Under the pieces are notes generated by a model. It saw only the letters and a program-made list of their open reading frames with translations, was not told the DNA's origin and did no database searches. Shown piece by piece: positions 17,741-27,592 of a stretch of DNA of 58,240 nt (position 1 is its first letter; each line of letters opens with the position of its first letter). The stretch is from Paraburkholderia sp. SG-MS1 (GTDB lineage: Bacteria; Pseudomonadota; Gammaproteobacteria; Burkholderiales; Burkholderiaceae): assembly GCF_012275575.1 (NCBI RefSeq), contig NZ_NPIH01000216.1, forward strand, positions 438-58,677, read 5' to 3'. Position numbers and translations under genes: made by a program.

Positions 17741-18745
17741 ATGGACATGTTTCAGTTATCGCGCGCCAACGGCGTATCTGACGCGATCGCCGCAGCGGCG
17801 GCGTCGGCGACGGCCCAGCAAGGCGCGCAAGTCCGCTTTCTGGCCGGCGGCACGACATTGCTCGATCTCATGAAGCTGAACGTCGAGCGGCCCACGCGTG
17901 TCATCGACATCAGCCGTCTGCCGCTAGATCGCATCGAAGCGCTGTCCAACGGCGGCGTGAAGATCGGTTCGACGGCGCGCAACGCGGATCTGGCGTTGCA
18001 CCCGCTGATTCGCGAGTCTTACGCCGTGCTGTCGCAGGCGTTGCTGGCTGGCGCGTCGGCCCAATTGCGAAACATGGCGACAACCGGCGGCAACCTGCTG
18101 CAACGCACGCGCTGCGTCTACTTTCGTGACACCGCGATGCCGTGCAACAAGCGCGATCCGGGCTCGGGATGTCCCGCGATCCAGGGATTCAATCGCACGC
18201 TCGCGATTCTTGGCACCAGCGACGCGTGCATCGCCACGAACCCGTCGGACATGAATGTCGCGCTCACCGCGCTCGACGCGACCATTCATATCGAAGGGAC
18301 CGGCGGTGCGCGCAGTATCGCGATCGACGACTTTTTCCTGTTGCCTGGCGCAACGCCGCAGCGCGAGAACGTGCTCGAACCAGGCGAGCTCATCACGCAC
18401 GTGACACTGCCGCCGCTGCCAGCGGGCGCACGCTCGGTTTACCTGAAGCTGCGTGATCGCGCGTCGTACGAATTCGCGTTGGCATCGGCTGCGGTCGTCG
18501 TGACGCTCGACGGCGGACGCATCGCGCAGGCGCGCGTCGCGCTCGGCGGCGTCGGCACGAGGCCGTGGCATGCGGTTGAAGCGGAGTCGGTATTGCAAGG
18601 CGCGACGCCCGACGCTGCAACCTTCCGCAAGGCCGCGGACGCCGCGCTCGCGAACGCGAAGCCGCAAAGCCAGAACGGCTTCAAGGTCGAACTGGCGCGA
18701 CGCTGCATCGTCCACGCGCTGACCCAGGCCACGGCTACACCCTGA
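17741..18745 (+). CDS. Aldehyde oxidoreductase FAD/[4Fe-4S] subunit (PaoB-like)
   Basis: A 334-residue FAD-binding subunit of the molybdopterin-dehydrogenase family. The FAD loop FLAGGTTLLDLMKLNVERP and the TTGGNLLQRTRC segment are visible. Cysteines C125, C135 and C144 (RTRCVYFRD...PCNKRDPGSGC), with a further Cys downstream, match the extra [4Fe-4S] cluster that distinguishes PaoB/YagS-type subunits from ordinary CoxM types. The ribosome site GAGGAG overlaps the stop of the preceding gene, indicating coupled translation. Confidence 0.92.
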   Translation: MDMFQLSRANGVSDAIAAAAASATAQQGAQVRFLAGGTTLLDLMKLNVERPTRVIDISRLPLDRIEALSNGGVKIGSTARNADLALHPLIRESYAVLSQALLAGASAQLRNMATTGGNLLQRTRCVYFRDTAMPCNKRDPGSGCPAIQGFNRTLAILGTSDACIATNPSDMNVALTALDATIHIEGTGGARSIAIDDFFLLPGATPQRENVLEPGELITHVTLPPLPAGARSVYLKLRDRASYEFALASAAVVVTLDGGRIAQARVALGGVGTRPWHAVEAESVLQGATPDAATFRKAADAALANAKPQSQNGFKVELARRCIVHALTQATATP

Positions 18746-18769
18746 ACCGCCGATCAAGAGGAACGCACC

Positions 18770-21007
18770 ATGTCTACTTTGCCCGACTCCGTGCTGTCCG
18801 TGATCGGACGGCCCCATGCGCGTGTCGAGGGTCCGCTGAAGGTCAGCGGCGGCGCAACCTATACATCCGATGTCGATTTGCCCGGCTTGCTGATTGCGGT
18901 GCCGGTGTGCAGCACGATCGCGAGCGGCCGGCTGATGTCGCTCGACATCGCGGGCGCCGAGGCGATGCCAGGCGTGCACGCGGTGCTGCATCGGGGCAAT
19001 ATCGGCCGCTTCTACCGGATCTCCGGCAATTCGATGGAGACCGGCTACGTCGACGAAGCGCGGCCGCCGTTCGAAGACGACATCATCCGCTACTACGGGC
19101 AGTACATCGCGCTCGTGATCGGCGCCACCTTCGAGGCCGCGAGCGCTGCAGCGGCGGCGATCGGCGCGCGCTACGAACTCACGCCGCACGACGTGCGTGA
19201 TGGCCTCGAACCTGACGACAAGCCCAAGGTCGAGAACGAACGCGGCGATCCGGATTCCGCGTTCGACACGGCGGCAGCGACCCTCGACGCAACCTACGCG
19301 ACGCCGACCGAAACGCACAATCCGATCGAACTGCATGCGTCGATTGCGCAGTGGGACGGCGAAAACTACACGTTCTACGAGACGACGCAATCCATTTCGA
19401 TCCACCTCGGCACGCTCTCGCAGATGCTCGGCGTGCCGAAGGAAAAGATCCGGGTGATCTCGCGCTACCTTGGGTCCGGCTTTGGCGGAAAGCTGTGGGT
19501 GTGGCCGCACACGCTGCTGGCGGCAGCCGCGACGCGTCAGACCGGTCGCCCGGTAAAGCTGGTCGTGAGCCGCAAGATGATGTTCCAGAACGTCGGCCAT
19601 CGTCCGGTCACGCAGCAGCGCGTGCGCCTTTCGGCCGAACGCGACGGCAAACTCACGTCGTTGCGGCACGACTACGTCAATCACACCGCGATCGCTGACG
19701 ACTACCAGGAAAGCTGTGGCGAAGTCACGCCGGTCATCTATAGCACGCCGAACCTGCGCGTGACCTCCGGCCTCGCGCACCGCAACGTCGGCTCGCCTAC
19801 CGCCATGCGTGGCCCCGGCGCCGTGCCTGGCCTATACGCCATCGAATCGGCGATGAACGAACTCGCGCGCGAGCTGAATCTCGATCCCGTCGAGTTGAGG
19901 CTGCGCAATGAACCGCACGCCGACGAAAGCACCGGGTTGCCATTCTCGTCGCGGCATCTCGTCGAGTGTTTGCGCACTGGCGCCGAGCGGTTCGGCTGGT
20001 CGCAGCGTAAGCCGGGCATCGGATCGATGCAGCGTGACGGCCTGACGCTAGGCTGGGGCGTCGGCGCCTGCGTCTGGCCGGGCGTGCGCTTTTCCGCTGC
20101 GGCCAACGTCGATCTTCGAGAAGACGGCAGCGCCCGGGTGGTGTGCGGCACGCAGGACATCGGCACCGGCACGTACACGGTGCTTGCGCAACTGGTCGCG
20201 CAAGAGACCGGCATTCCACTCGAGCGCATCGAGGTCGGTCTCGGCGATTCGTCGTTGCCGCCGGGACCGGTTTCGGGTGGTAGCGCGGTGACGGCATCGG
20301 TGGTTCCAGCGGTGTTCGACGCAGTCCGTTCGGCAATCAAGCTGTTGCTATCGCGCGCCGCGGCGGTCGACGGCTCGCCATTCAAAGGCGCGGCGGAAGA
20401 TACGCTCGCGTTCAGCGCGGGACGTGTGCATCGGAAGGAAGATGCTCCTGAGCGCGGCGTGCCGTTCGGCCAGATTCTCGAAGCAGCGAAAATGCGCGCG
20501 GCGTCGGGTAGCGGCAGCGCCACGGGCGGCTTCGACGATCCGCTGAAAAAGCGCTTCTCCATTTATTCATACGGCGCGCACTTCGCCGAGGTCACGTGGC
20601 AGCCGGAGATCGCGCGGTTGCGCGTGAGCCGAGTCGTCACGGTGATCGATGGAGGACGCATTGTCAATCCGCGCGCTGCCCGCAACCAGATCGAAGGCGC
20701 GGTTGTGATGGGCGTCGGGATGGCCCTGTTCGAGCACACCATGTACGACGCGCGGACGGGCGCACCGATCAATAGCAACCTGGCCGACTACATCATCGCG
20801 TCGAATGCGGATACGCCCGAACTCGACGTGACCTTTCTCGATCATCCAGACACCGTGTTCAATGAACTCGGCGTCCGCGGCATTGCGGAAATCGGTCTTG
20901 CGGGAATCGCGGCCGCGATTACCGACGCGACGCATCATGCGACCGGTGTGCGGGTGCGCAAGTTGCCGATCATGATTGAAGATCTGCTCGCGGCGGAAAG
21001 TGCTTGA
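18770..21007 (+). CDS. Aldehyde oxidoreductase molybdopterin subunit (PaoC-like)
   Basis: A 745-residue large subunit that binds molybdenum cofactor and oxidises an aldehyde or N-heterocycle. Pieces: RPHARVEGPLKVSGGATYTSD at the start, 'YLGSGFGGKLWVWPHTLLAA' around residue 235, MRGPGAVPGLYAIESAMNELA, and the active-site glutamate E707 in GVRGIAEIGLAGIAAA near the C terminus. Electrons pass through the two preceding subunits. No cofactor-insertion chaperone (PaoD/XdhC) lies next to it, so that function must come from elsewhere. Broad aldehyde detoxification is the PaoABC precedent; here the substrate is unknown. Confidence 0.93.
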   Translation: MSTLPDSVLSVIGRPHARVEGPLKVSGGATYTSDVDLPGLLIAVPVCSTIASGRLMSLDIAGAEAMPGVHAVLHRGNIGRFYRISGNSMETGYVDEARPPFEDDIIRYYGQYIALVIGATFEAASAAAAAIGARYELTPHDVRDGLEPDDKPKVENERGDPDSAFDTAAATLDATYATPTETHNPIELHASIAQWDGENYTFYETTQSISIHLGTLSQMLGVPKEKIRVISRYLGSGFGGKLWVWPHTLLAAAATRQTGRPVKLVVSRKMMFQNVGHRPVTQQRVRLSAERDGKLTSLRHDYVNHTAIADDYQESCGEVTPVIYSTPNLRVTSGLAHRNVGSPTAMRGPGAVPGLYAIESAMNELARELNLDPVELRLRNEPHADESTGLPFSSRHLVECLRTGAERFGWSQRKPGIGSMQRDGLTLGWGVGACVWPGVRFSAAANVDLREDGSARVVCGTQDIGTGTYTVLAQLVAQETGIPLERIEVGLGDSSLPPGPVSGGSAVTASVVPAVFDAVRSAIKLLLSRAAAVDGSPFKGAAEDTLAFSAGRVHRKEDAPERGVPFGQILEAAKMRAASGSGSATGGFDDPLKKRFSIYSYGAHFAEVTWQPEIARLRVSRVVTVIDGGRIVNPRAARNQIEGAVVMGVGMALFEHTMYDARTGAPINSNLADYIIASNADTPELDVTFLDHPDTVFNELGVRGIAEIGLAGIAAAITDATHHATGVRVRKLPIMIEDLLAAESA

Positions 21008-21080
21008 GGGCAGTCGGTCATGCAAGTCTCCAGAGGACGATCGACGACCAGGAACTATACTGGGGCACCTGGAGGTTTCA

Positions 21081-21884
21081 ATGACCGATCAAGACAAACT
21101 GCATCCGCTACGTCCGCTTCTGAAGAATTGGGTTTGGGAGCATGGCCATATCGGCACTCGCTATCTGGATTGCGTTGATGGCCAGATGAAGTTTGATGAA
21201 GGCAAGAAATCGCGGTTCGCCGCTGAAAAATATATCTATGTACCGCTTGATCAGGACGTTGCAGATGATGCATCCGTGGATGGTCCCGCTATTCAGGAGG
21301 CGGGACTCGCGCGGTTTTTGCGGGCCGCGCAGTTGGGCAAGCCAGAGGAGGCCGGCTCTGTCGCGGAGGTTCAGCGCGCGGTGCAGGACTGCGTGGAACT
21401 CGGCCTGTTCAGCGCATATCAATGGCAAGCTCAGGAAGCATTGGCCCGCTATACGCAGGAGCCAATGTTCGACGACGAAATTCGGGCGGCGGTTGTTGAC
21501 GACATCCGGCGTATCTACTCCGGTATGCGGGACCAACTGGCGTTGTACGATTTCAGTGTGCTGTATGGGTTGTCCATGCCGCTGCTTATCAGCGATACGC
21601 CGTTCATCGACTGGCGAGTAGGCGCGAGTCCGGCACTTCCGTTTGTATCGCTGCCACTGGGACCTTACTGCCTGCTGGTAGGCGCGCCCTCGGGCAGGAG
21701 TAGCCGGGTTGGTCCGGTGGTATGGAAGGCTGCCAGCGCAATGGGCCCGCTGAAGGACCACAATCGGCTTATCGCGGAGCGCGCGCGTTTGTGGCTCGTG
21801 GCGACCACTGACGATCAACTCGTTGCCGTACAAAGCCGCCTCGCTGTGACATCGGACGCGAAGAGAAAGGATGCGAAGCCTTGA
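21081..21884 (+). CDS. Hypothetical protein, DUF4238-like
   Basis: A 267-residue soluble protein. GGAGG lies 5 bases before ATG 21081. The C-terminal third (LLISDTPFIDWR ... LPLGPYCLLVGAPSG) resembles the 'SD(N/T)P...PLSP' region of DUF4238 proteins, and the N-terminal part has the charged helix-rich look of that family. The likeness is from memory, not a search. It follows the molybdenum oxidoreductase operon in the same direction after 73 bases but looks unrelated to it. Function unknown. Confidence 0.6.
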   Translation: MTDQDKLHPLRPLLKNWVWEHGHIGTRYLDCVDGQMKFDEGKKSRFAAEKYIYVPLDQDVADDASVDGPAIQEAGLARFLRAAQLGKPEEAGSVAEVQRAVQDCVELGLFSAYQWQAQEALARYTQEPMFDDEIRAAVVDDIRRIYSGMRDQLALYDFSVLYGLSMPLLISDTPFIDWRVGASPALPFVSLPLGPYCLLVGAPSGRSSRVGPVVWKAASAMGPLKDHNRLIAERARLWLVATTDDQLVAVQSRLAVTSDAKRKDAKP

Positions 21885-22102
21885 CTGACGTGTGCGAAGT
21901 GCTGTGGTGAACGGGTCATCGCTCGTCGCTTCACCCGGGCGTTCGCACAGAGGCCTCGCGCCGCAAACGGCCACTTGATCGGTGGAGGCGAGCGTTGCCT
22001 TGGCCGCGGGCGTCAATCGTCGAGGTCAAGGACGCGAACTTCCTCACGGTAAAATGTCACATCGAGCAGGGCGCTATATACGGACACGAATACGGAGACC
22101 TG

Positions 22103-23086
22103 ATGAGTCAATTGGACTGGTATCTAACGGCGAATTTGAAGGCGCGCCACTTGCGGTTGATCGTAGCGGTGAATGATTTTCGTAATCTGAGTGAGGTTGC
22201 GTCGAACTCTTTCATTACGGTATCTGCGGTCTCAAAGGCACTGAGCGAAATTGAGGGCGCACTGGGTGTCAAACTTTTCGAACGCACTGTGAATGGATTG
22301 AGGCCGACGGCATACGGCGAATGTGTTGTCCGCCATGCGCGCGTTCTGCTCAGTAATCTGAGTCGTGTGGCGGAAGAGATCAAAGCGTTGCAGACGGGGC
22401 GTGCTGGAAAAGTCAATGTCGGCGCGTTGCCCAGTTTGATTCCTACGATCATGCCTAAGGCGCTCGCCCTGCTCAAGAAGCAGTCGCCGCACGCGAACGT
22501 ATCGATATTCGAAGGGCCGATGACCACGCTGTTGCAGGATCTGCGCCGGGGCGAACTGGATCTCGTGGTGGGACGCCTGCCGAATCAATCGGTGATGGTC
22601 GGCTTGCAGGATACGGTTCTCATGAACTCCCAGGTCAAGCTGGTGACCGGGCCCCATCATCCGCTGGTCGGAAGAAAGAATCTGCAGTGGAAAGATCTGG
22701 AGGACTTTCCGTGGGTGCTCCCGCCGCCTGGGTCCTTGCTGCGAGAACCGATCGAAAGCACGTTCGCCCGTAACGGCATGTCTATGCCGCTCAATTACAT
22801 CGAGACCTTATCGGCGCATCTTATCCGCGCCTACATTCAATCTGAGGACGCGATCGCGCTCTACACGATCGATATCCAGTATCCGTACGCTGCGGTCAGT
22901 CCGATCCACGTGTTGCCGTTGGATCCTGGTTTTGTCAGAGCGCCGCTCGGCGCCGCCTGGAGAGCGGACAAGCCGCTCGTGCCCAGTGCGACGCTAATGC
23001 TACGCTGCCTTGAAGAAGTGAGCCCGTTGCTGATGTCGACTGAGGTCGAACATGCGCTTGCTGACGTGAACGCAGAGCAACGGTAA
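22103..23086 (+). CDS. LysR-family regulator of the 23-33 kb uptake cluster
   Basis: A 327-residue LysR-type regulator. The helix-turn-helix reads 'NLSEVASNSFITVSAVSKAL' followed by SEIEGALGVKLFERTVNGLRPT, then a linker and the effector domain (KVNVGALPSLIPTIMPKALALL). ATG 22103 (MSQLDWY) has GGAGACC upstream; the in-frame extension upstream is not family sequence. It is the first gene of the next cluster, and four promoters downstream share an upstream box with a CTTGA-N8-TCAAG type dyad, so it is the obvious candidate regulator. A related, decayed LysR fragment lies at 27.6 kb. Confidence 0.92.
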   Translation: MSQLDWYLTANLKARHLRLIVAVNDFRNLSEVASNSFITVSAVSKALSEIEGALGVKLFERTVNGLRPTAYGECVVRHARVLLSNLSRVAEEIKALQTGRAGKVNVGALPSLIPTIMPKALALLKKQSPHANVSIFEGPMTTLLQDLRRGELDLVVGRLPNQSVMVGLQDTVLMNSQVKLVTGPHHPLVGRKNLQWKDLEDFPWVLPPPGSLLREPIESTFARNGMSMPLNYIETLSAHLIRAYIQSEDAIALYTIDIQYPYAAVSPIHVLPLDPGFVRAPLGAAWRADKPLVPSATLMLRCLEEVSPLLMSTEVEHALADVNAEQR

Positions 23087-23214
23087 TTCACCACGTGCTG
23101 GCCATCACGGGTCAGCCTCGATAGTCTCCGATGCAACCGCGCGGCGCGTCACCAACGGTGTCGCCAGTTCTCTGCGCCCGATTGACGCCCCGCGATACCT
23201 CGTCTATTCCCCAC

Positions 23215-23258
23215 GTTTTACCGTCTGGTTAAGTCTGACGTAATTTTATTCAATCGAC
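23215..23258 (+). promoter_or_regulatory. Shared upstream box, copy 1 (for the decarboxylase-like gene)
   Basis: Contains GTTTTACCGTCTGGTTAAG followed by TCTGA and TTTTATTCAATCGAC. It matches copy 3 (27495-27538, opposite strand) almost base for base and copies 2 and 4 more loosely. It lies ~259 bases before the gene at 23517. A strong hairpin (arms 23390-23403 and 23410-23421) lies in the leader between box and gene. Confidence 0.6.
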
Positions 23259-23516
23259 TCGACGGCCGCTGACTGGCAACATCCGGGTCGCCCAACAGCC
23301 GAACATTTGTAGAGAACGTGAACCACGGTCTTGACTTCTCGGCGCTGGCTACCAGGCCCAATCCGGTACGCCAGGCGGTTCGTGGCAACGCGTCGCGCGC
23401 GGCGAGCTGGCCGCGCGACGCAGGAAACGAATGCTTTGCGCCACCACCCTGGAGTGCCAGGCGCCGGACGCTGCGCGAGCATCCGTTCTCCATAACCCAG
23501 CATTCAGGAGAGACAT

Positions 23517-24488
23517 ATGTCAGCAAAGGTTCATCTCAAGATCGCAATCGCCGACCATCCGCAAACGTCCGCCGTCCGCAACGGCTCCATCCCCATCGAG
23601 GGCGTGGAGGCTGAATTCGTCACCGTCAAGCCGCAGATCGGCGCGTTCCGGCGCATGGTGCGCGACGTCGAGTTCGACGTTTGCGAGTTGGCGCCCACGA
23701 CCTACATCATTGCCCGAGCCTATGGCGCACCGTTTGTCGCGTTGCCTATCTTCGTAGTGCGCCGCTTTCATCATGGCGGCCTGCTGGTTCGTCCTGACGC
23801 GGGAATCAGGACGCCGAAGGATCTGGAGGGGAAAAAAGTAGGCGTGCGTGCCTATTCGGTGACGACCGGAGTATGGACGCGACAGGTGCTGATCGACGAG
23901 TTCGGTCTCGATTCATCGAAGGTGACCTGGGTGGTCGATGACGAAGAGCACGTCACGCAACTCAAGCTGCCGTCGAACGTCATTCATGCGCCGCCGGGCA
24001 CCTCGCTTGCCGCGATGATGGCGAGCGGCGAACTGTCGGCGGGTTTCGGTGCTAACGCAGGCATCGGCCGCACCGGCGATCCCACCGGTGGATGGAAGGA
24101 AGTCGCAGCCGACTATCCCGATCTGCTGTCCAACGCGACTGAACTGGAAAGCGAGTACTACGCCCGCACCGGCGTCTATCCGATGCACGGCACGATCGTC
24201 GTCAAGGACGCGGTACTGGCCGCGAATCCGTGGGTCGCGAAATCGATCTTCAACGCATTCACGCAGGCGAAGCAGGACTGGTTGGCGCGTCTTGATGCAG
24301 GTGAGGATCTCAGTGCCGGTGACAACAAATACCTGAAGCTACGCAAGATCGTTGGTCACGATCCGCTGCCGTACGGTATCGAGGAGAACCGCAAGACCAT
24401 CGAAGCGCTCGAAGCCACGGCGTTCAAACAGGGTCTTACGCCGCGTCGAATGTCCATGGACGAACTGTTCGTCGATCCCCGCGTCTGA
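23517..24488 (+). CDS. 4,5-dihydroxyphthalate decarboxylase-like / NMT1-type binding-fold protein
   Basis: A 323-residue protein with a periplasmic-binding-protein fold but no signal peptide, matching the family annotated as 4,5-dihydroxyphthalate decarboxylase (Pht5) and similar cytosolic proteins. Pieces: LKIAIADHPQTSAVRNGSI, FDVCELAPTTYIIARAYGAP, and 'DLEGKKVGVRAYSVTTGVWT'. CAGGAGAGACAT precedes ATG 23517. The product may decarboxylate an aromatic diacid; several homologues are simply annotated as ABC binding proteins, so the enzyme activity is inference. It is the first gene downstream of the LysR regulator and carries the shared upstream box. Confidence 0.8.
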   Translation: MSAKVHLKIAIADHPQTSAVRNGSIPIEGVEAEFVTVKPQIGAFRRMVRDVEFDVCELAPTTYIIARAYGAPFVALPIFVVRRFHHGGLLVRPDAGIRTPKDLEGKKVGVRAYSVTTGVWTRQVLIDEFGLDSSKVTWVVDDEEHVTQLKLPSNVIHAPPGTSLAAMMASGELSAGFGANAGIGRTGDPTGGWKEVAADYPDLLSNATELESEYYARTGVYPMHGTIVVKDAVLAANPWVAKSIFNAFTQAKQDWLARLDAGEDLSAGDNKYLKLRKIVGHDPLPYGIEENRKTIEALEATAFKQGLTPRRMSMDELFVDPRV

Positions 24489-24782
24489 ACAAGCGTCTCA
24501 AGTCCGCTTTCCAGCATCATCCCGCAGCGTGACCTCGAGTCATGCCGGGGTGAATCATGTCCGCCTGCTTCAGGTTGTTGCCGAAGGCGGATATCTTCCT
24601 TTTTTCGTTCCTTTTTCCATTCCTTTTACCAACGCGTTTGCCAAATCGCGGGGCCTGCCCGCGTCATGATGATCATCGATCGGCTTGATGAGTCACGTGG
24701 TCCAGGCGCCTCGCCCCGGACAGGCGGCCTGCAAATTTTTTCACGAGTGGGATAACGCGCGCAGCCCTTTCGCCACAGTAAG
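24489..24782. other. Spacer before the porin promoter
   Basis: No supported gene. A short GC hairpin CGCGGG (24647-24652) / CCCGCG (24658-24663) follows a T-rich stretch and may end the preceding transcript. Confidence 0.3.
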
Positions 24783-24827
24783 CTTGACCATCCGCTCAAG
24801 CCTCGACCCGCTTTTTTCAATAGACCT
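24783..24827 (+). promoter_or_regulatory. Shared upstream box, copy 2 (porin)
   Basis: The dyad CTTGACCATCCGCTCAAG (24783-24800) has CTTGA and TCAAG half-sites 8 bases apart, followed by TTTTTTCAATAGACCTG. Copy 4, in front of the TTT binding protein, has the same dyad and spacing. The box lies 135 bases before the porin start. Confidence 0.65.
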
Positions 24828-24883
24828 GCGGCGTCAAGCTCGCAAAAATTGCGGTGCTTCATTCAATAAACAAACCGGAGACA

Positions 24884-24940
24884 CCGCGATCCAGCCCGAG
24901 ACGACTTCCGTCTCTGGCGCGCCACAACAGTGGATCGCGG
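24884..24940 (+). other. Nested hairpin in the porin mRNA leader
   Basis: An outer perfect 10-bp stem CCGCGATCCA (24884-24893) / TGGATCGCGG (24931-24940) encloses an inner stem GAGACG/CGTCTC (24898-24903 / 24909-24914). It ends 5 bases before the GGAGACA ribosome site. The same architecture with different sequence precedes the gene at 28111. Confidence 0.55.
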
Positions 24941-24961
24941 ATTAAGGAGACAGAAGCGGAT

Positions 24962-26068
24962 ATGAACTACAGGATTGCATTGTGCGCGTGTGTGACACTG
25001 CTGGGTGTCTCACCGGCACGGGCTCAACAGAGCGACACAAGCTCGGTCACCCTGTATGGTTTGATCGATCAGGGTGTGGAGTACCGCAACAACGCGGCCA
25101 TGGGTAAGACCACTGCCGACAGTTTTCGCATGGCATCAGGCACGGCTACTTCGTACTTCGGATTCCGCGGTACCGAGAATCTGGGCGGCGGTTTGCAAGC
25201 CATATGGGATTTGCAGGGCGGCTTTGCGCCGAATAACGGCACGTCGAGTCAGGGAGGACGATTGTTCGGGCGGCAAGCCTATGTCGGCCTGAATGGTGAC
25301 TTTGGACGCTTGACGTTCGGCCGACAGTACACCATGCGTTTTTTTGCCACCTCGCCTTCCAATCCGTTCGGGACGGGCGCTCAAGGTATCACCACGCTGG
25401 ATAACGGTGTTGCCAATGCTCGCGCCGATAATTCGATCAGTTACCGCTACATCTACAATGGATTTGAAGCCGGAGTGAACTGGAGCTTCGGCAGGGACGC
25501 CGTCGCCGGCAACAGTGCGCCGGCAACGAATTGCCCTGGCGAAACGACCCCGTCAAAGCAATGCAGGGAATGGTCGGTATTGCTCAAATACGACAACAAG
25601 ATTTGGGGCGTAGCGACTGCTTATGAGAGAAACTATGGTGGCACTTCAGCGACGTGGGGTGGTCTCACTTCGCCGGATCTGACGGATAGCCGGTTTATTC
25701 TGGGTGGCTATTTCCACCTCTATAAGGCCAAGCTTGGAGCCGGTTGGATAAAGCGCATCGACGAAGGCATTGCGACGCCGAGAAGCAACTTGTTCTGGGT
25801 TTCCGGCACGGTACCCGTTACGCCGTTCTTTTACATCGACGGCATGCTGGCGCAACTCAAATACGAGCATTCGCCAAACAAGGCGCTTGTGGAGGTATTG
25901 CGCGCGTCCTACCACCTGTCAAAGAGCACTTTCGTTTATCTGACTGGTGAGCACATCAATAACGGTGGCACGCTCGCGCTTTCAGCGTCCACCATTACAC
26001 CGGTCGTTGGCCCGCCGGCGGGTGGCGCGCAAATCTCCGTGATTGCGGGTATCAGGCACGTGTTCTGA
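24962..26068 (+). CDS. Gram-negative general porin (porin_4 family)
   Basis: A 368-residue outer-membrane trimeric porin. The first 21 residues, MNYRIALCACVTLLGVSPAR plus A, are a signal peptide cut before QQSDTSSVTLYGLIDQGVEYR, the classic betaproteobacterial porin start. Further family pieces are 'ATSYFGFRGTENLGGGLQAI', LFGRQAYVGLNGDFGRLTFGRQY, and the terminal phenylalanine in AGIRHVF needed for BamA insertion. Placed inside the uptake cluster behind the shared regulatory box, it probably admits the same substrate that the two binding proteins capture. Confidence 0.93.
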   Translation: MNYRIALCACVTLLGVSPARAQQSDTSSVTLYGLIDQGVEYRNNAAMGKTTADSFRMASGTATSYFGFRGTENLGGGLQAIWDLQGGFAPNNGTSSQGGRLFGRQAYVGLNGDFGRLTFGRQYTMRFFATSPSNPFGTGAQGITTLDNGVANARADNSISYRYIYNGFEAGVNWSFGRDAVAGNSAPATNCPGETTPSKQCREWSVLLKYDNKIWGVATAYERNYGGTSATWGGLTSPDLTDSRFILGGYFHLYKAKLGAGWIKRIDEGIATPRSNLFWVSGTVPVTPFFYIDGMLAQLKYEHSPNKALVEVLRASYHLSKSTFVYLTGEHINNGGTLALSASTITPVVGPPAGGAQISVIAGIRHVF

Positions 26069-26247
26069 GGGCGCTAGAGAGGGGCCTGCACGGTTCTTTA
26101 TTGCCTGGCCGCTATGGAATGCGCGGCTAGAAAGATGGAACAGCATGAGCCCTCCCGTCTTTCTGCCATTCACAGGGAGGAACTCGCAGCCCCACGGGCC
26201 AGAAGCAGCCGTGGCTCGGAATGCCATTCCTTCGCGCCATGGCTGCT

Positions 26248-27264
26248 TCAGGCACGTAACTTTGCCGCCTCTCTTGCCGCCGACATGTCCGCCACTTTGG
26301 CGATGGCTTGCTTGCGCTTCAGGCTGCCGACTCCAATATCCATGTCCTGCAGATAAGCGATGTCGCCGTCGCTCAGCGACAAATCTCTGGAGTAGGGCCG
26401 CTGGATCTGATTGAAGTCCCAGACTGCCTGCGCAGAGGCCTTGTCAAATCTCTTCTGGGCGCGCCGACGAGCTTCGAAGAAGGCGTCGTGCGCTGTCGGC
26501 GACATGAGGTGATCGTAGAGTGCGCCGTAAGCCGCCATTACCGCGACCAATTCCTCGTGCTTGTCCCTGATCGCTGAGTCGGAAGCATAAGCGGTCTGGA
26601 AGATGAATTTGGGGAGCGCCTGCCACATGTTGGCCCCGCTGACCGCCACCAACCCATCGTCGTCGTTCAGATGCGAGACACTCGAACAGCAGGCATCGGC
26701 CTCCCTCGTTACGACCGCCTCATGACATTCATCGTTACTTCCCTTGTTGACGAAGTTCACCAGCGAAGGGTCGATGTTCGCTTCTCTCAGGAGCTGCAGC
26801 ATGGTCATGTGCAACAAGCCCTTGGCGGGACCGATCGCGACCGATTTGCCTTGGAGATCGGCGAGCGTGTTGATACCGTCGGGCCTCGCGAAAACCGTCA
26901 GTGCGCACTTTCTCATTCCGGCACCGACGATCTTGACCTGGGCACCTCGTGCGATTTTGGGTAGCACCATGTTGTAGCCCGACACCATGCAGACATCCGC
27001 GGCGCCAGAGGCAATCGCATCGAATGGACCGCTGACGCCAGGGACCTCGACGATGCGTGCGTTAGCGCCGACTTTCTTCAGATAGCCCTGCTGTTCCATC
27101 AACGTGTTCAGCGTCGCGTTTTCCAACCCCGGGTTACTGACGACCCTAAGCTGGGTCGCGCCGGCTCGGGCAATATACGGCGCGGCAAATTGGCCGGTGG
27201 CAAGGCTTAGGCCTAGAAGTCCGGTGCCGCGCAGAAATTGGCGGCGGTTTAAGGTTTGCGACAT
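26248..27264 (-). CDS. Tat-exported NMT1/TAXI-type solute-binding protein
   Basis: A 338-residue periplasmic substrate-binding protein. The N terminus carries a twin-arginine signal, NRRQFLRGTGLLGLSLA, with a hydrophobic stretch and AxA-like end (YIARAGA). The body (LRVVSNPGLENATLNTLME, KGSNDECHEAVVTREADACC) has the two-lobed NMT1-like binding fold used by ABC and TRAP-type systems. GGAG precedes ATG 27264. It is transcribed leftward, convergent with the porin and divergent from the TTT binding protein, and its promoter carries copy 3 of the shared box. No ABC permease or ATPase is present, so its transporter partner is unclear. Confidence 0.85.
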   Translation of the reverse strand: MSQTLNRRQFLRGTGLLGLSLATGQFAAPYIARAGATQLRVVSNPGLENATLNTLMEQQGYLKKVGANARIVEVPGVSGPFDAIASGAADVCMVSGYNMVLPKIARGAQVKIVGAGMRKCALTVFARPDGINTLADLQGKSVAIGPAKGLLHMTMLQLLREANIDPSLVNFVNKGSNDECHEAVVTREADACCSSVSHLNDDDGLVAVSGANMWQALPKFIFQTAYASDSAIRDKHEELVAVMAAYGALYDHLMSPTAHDAFFEARRRAQKRFDKASAQAVWDFNQIQRPYSRDLSLSDGDIAYLQDMDIGVGSLKRKQAIAKVADMSAAREAAKLRA

Positions 27265-27494
27265 GGGCAGTCTCCGTGCACCGGTTAAGTCGGCGAGTTG
27301 TATTGAGCAGTGGTTGTGGAGCGCCCCGCGATCCGCGAGAGCCTATACGGGCATTGCGAACGGCAGGCACGGCCAGGTGTGTGCGGTGCGGCTAGTTCTG
27401 GAAGACTCGTCGAAGACTTCACACGCCGACGGCGAGTCTGTCGAACGGTCCCAGTGATTTGAACCCCGGGATCTTGCGCGCAAGTTGCCCGTCG

Positions 27495-27538
27495 GTCGAT
27501 TGAATAAAACGACTTCAAACTTAACCAGTTCGTAAAAC
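27495..27538 (-). promoter_or_regulatory. Shared upstream box, copy 3 (Tat binding protein)
   Basis: On the minus strand this reads GTTTTACGAACTGGTTAAG, then TTTGA, then TTTTATTCAATCGAC, which is nearly the same as copy 1 at 23215-23258. It lies ~230 bases before the gene start at 27264. Confidence 0.6.
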
Positions 27539-27592
27539 CTGCGGAAGGTACACGATGTGTCGGAGCTTGATTGGTATTGACCATCCTGCATC

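Noticed and set aside
17924..19780. 618-codon open frame antisense to the FAD and molybdopterin subunit genes
   Set aside because: High-GC shadow: Arg/His/Asp-rich product with no family sequence, lying opposite two unmistakable genes.
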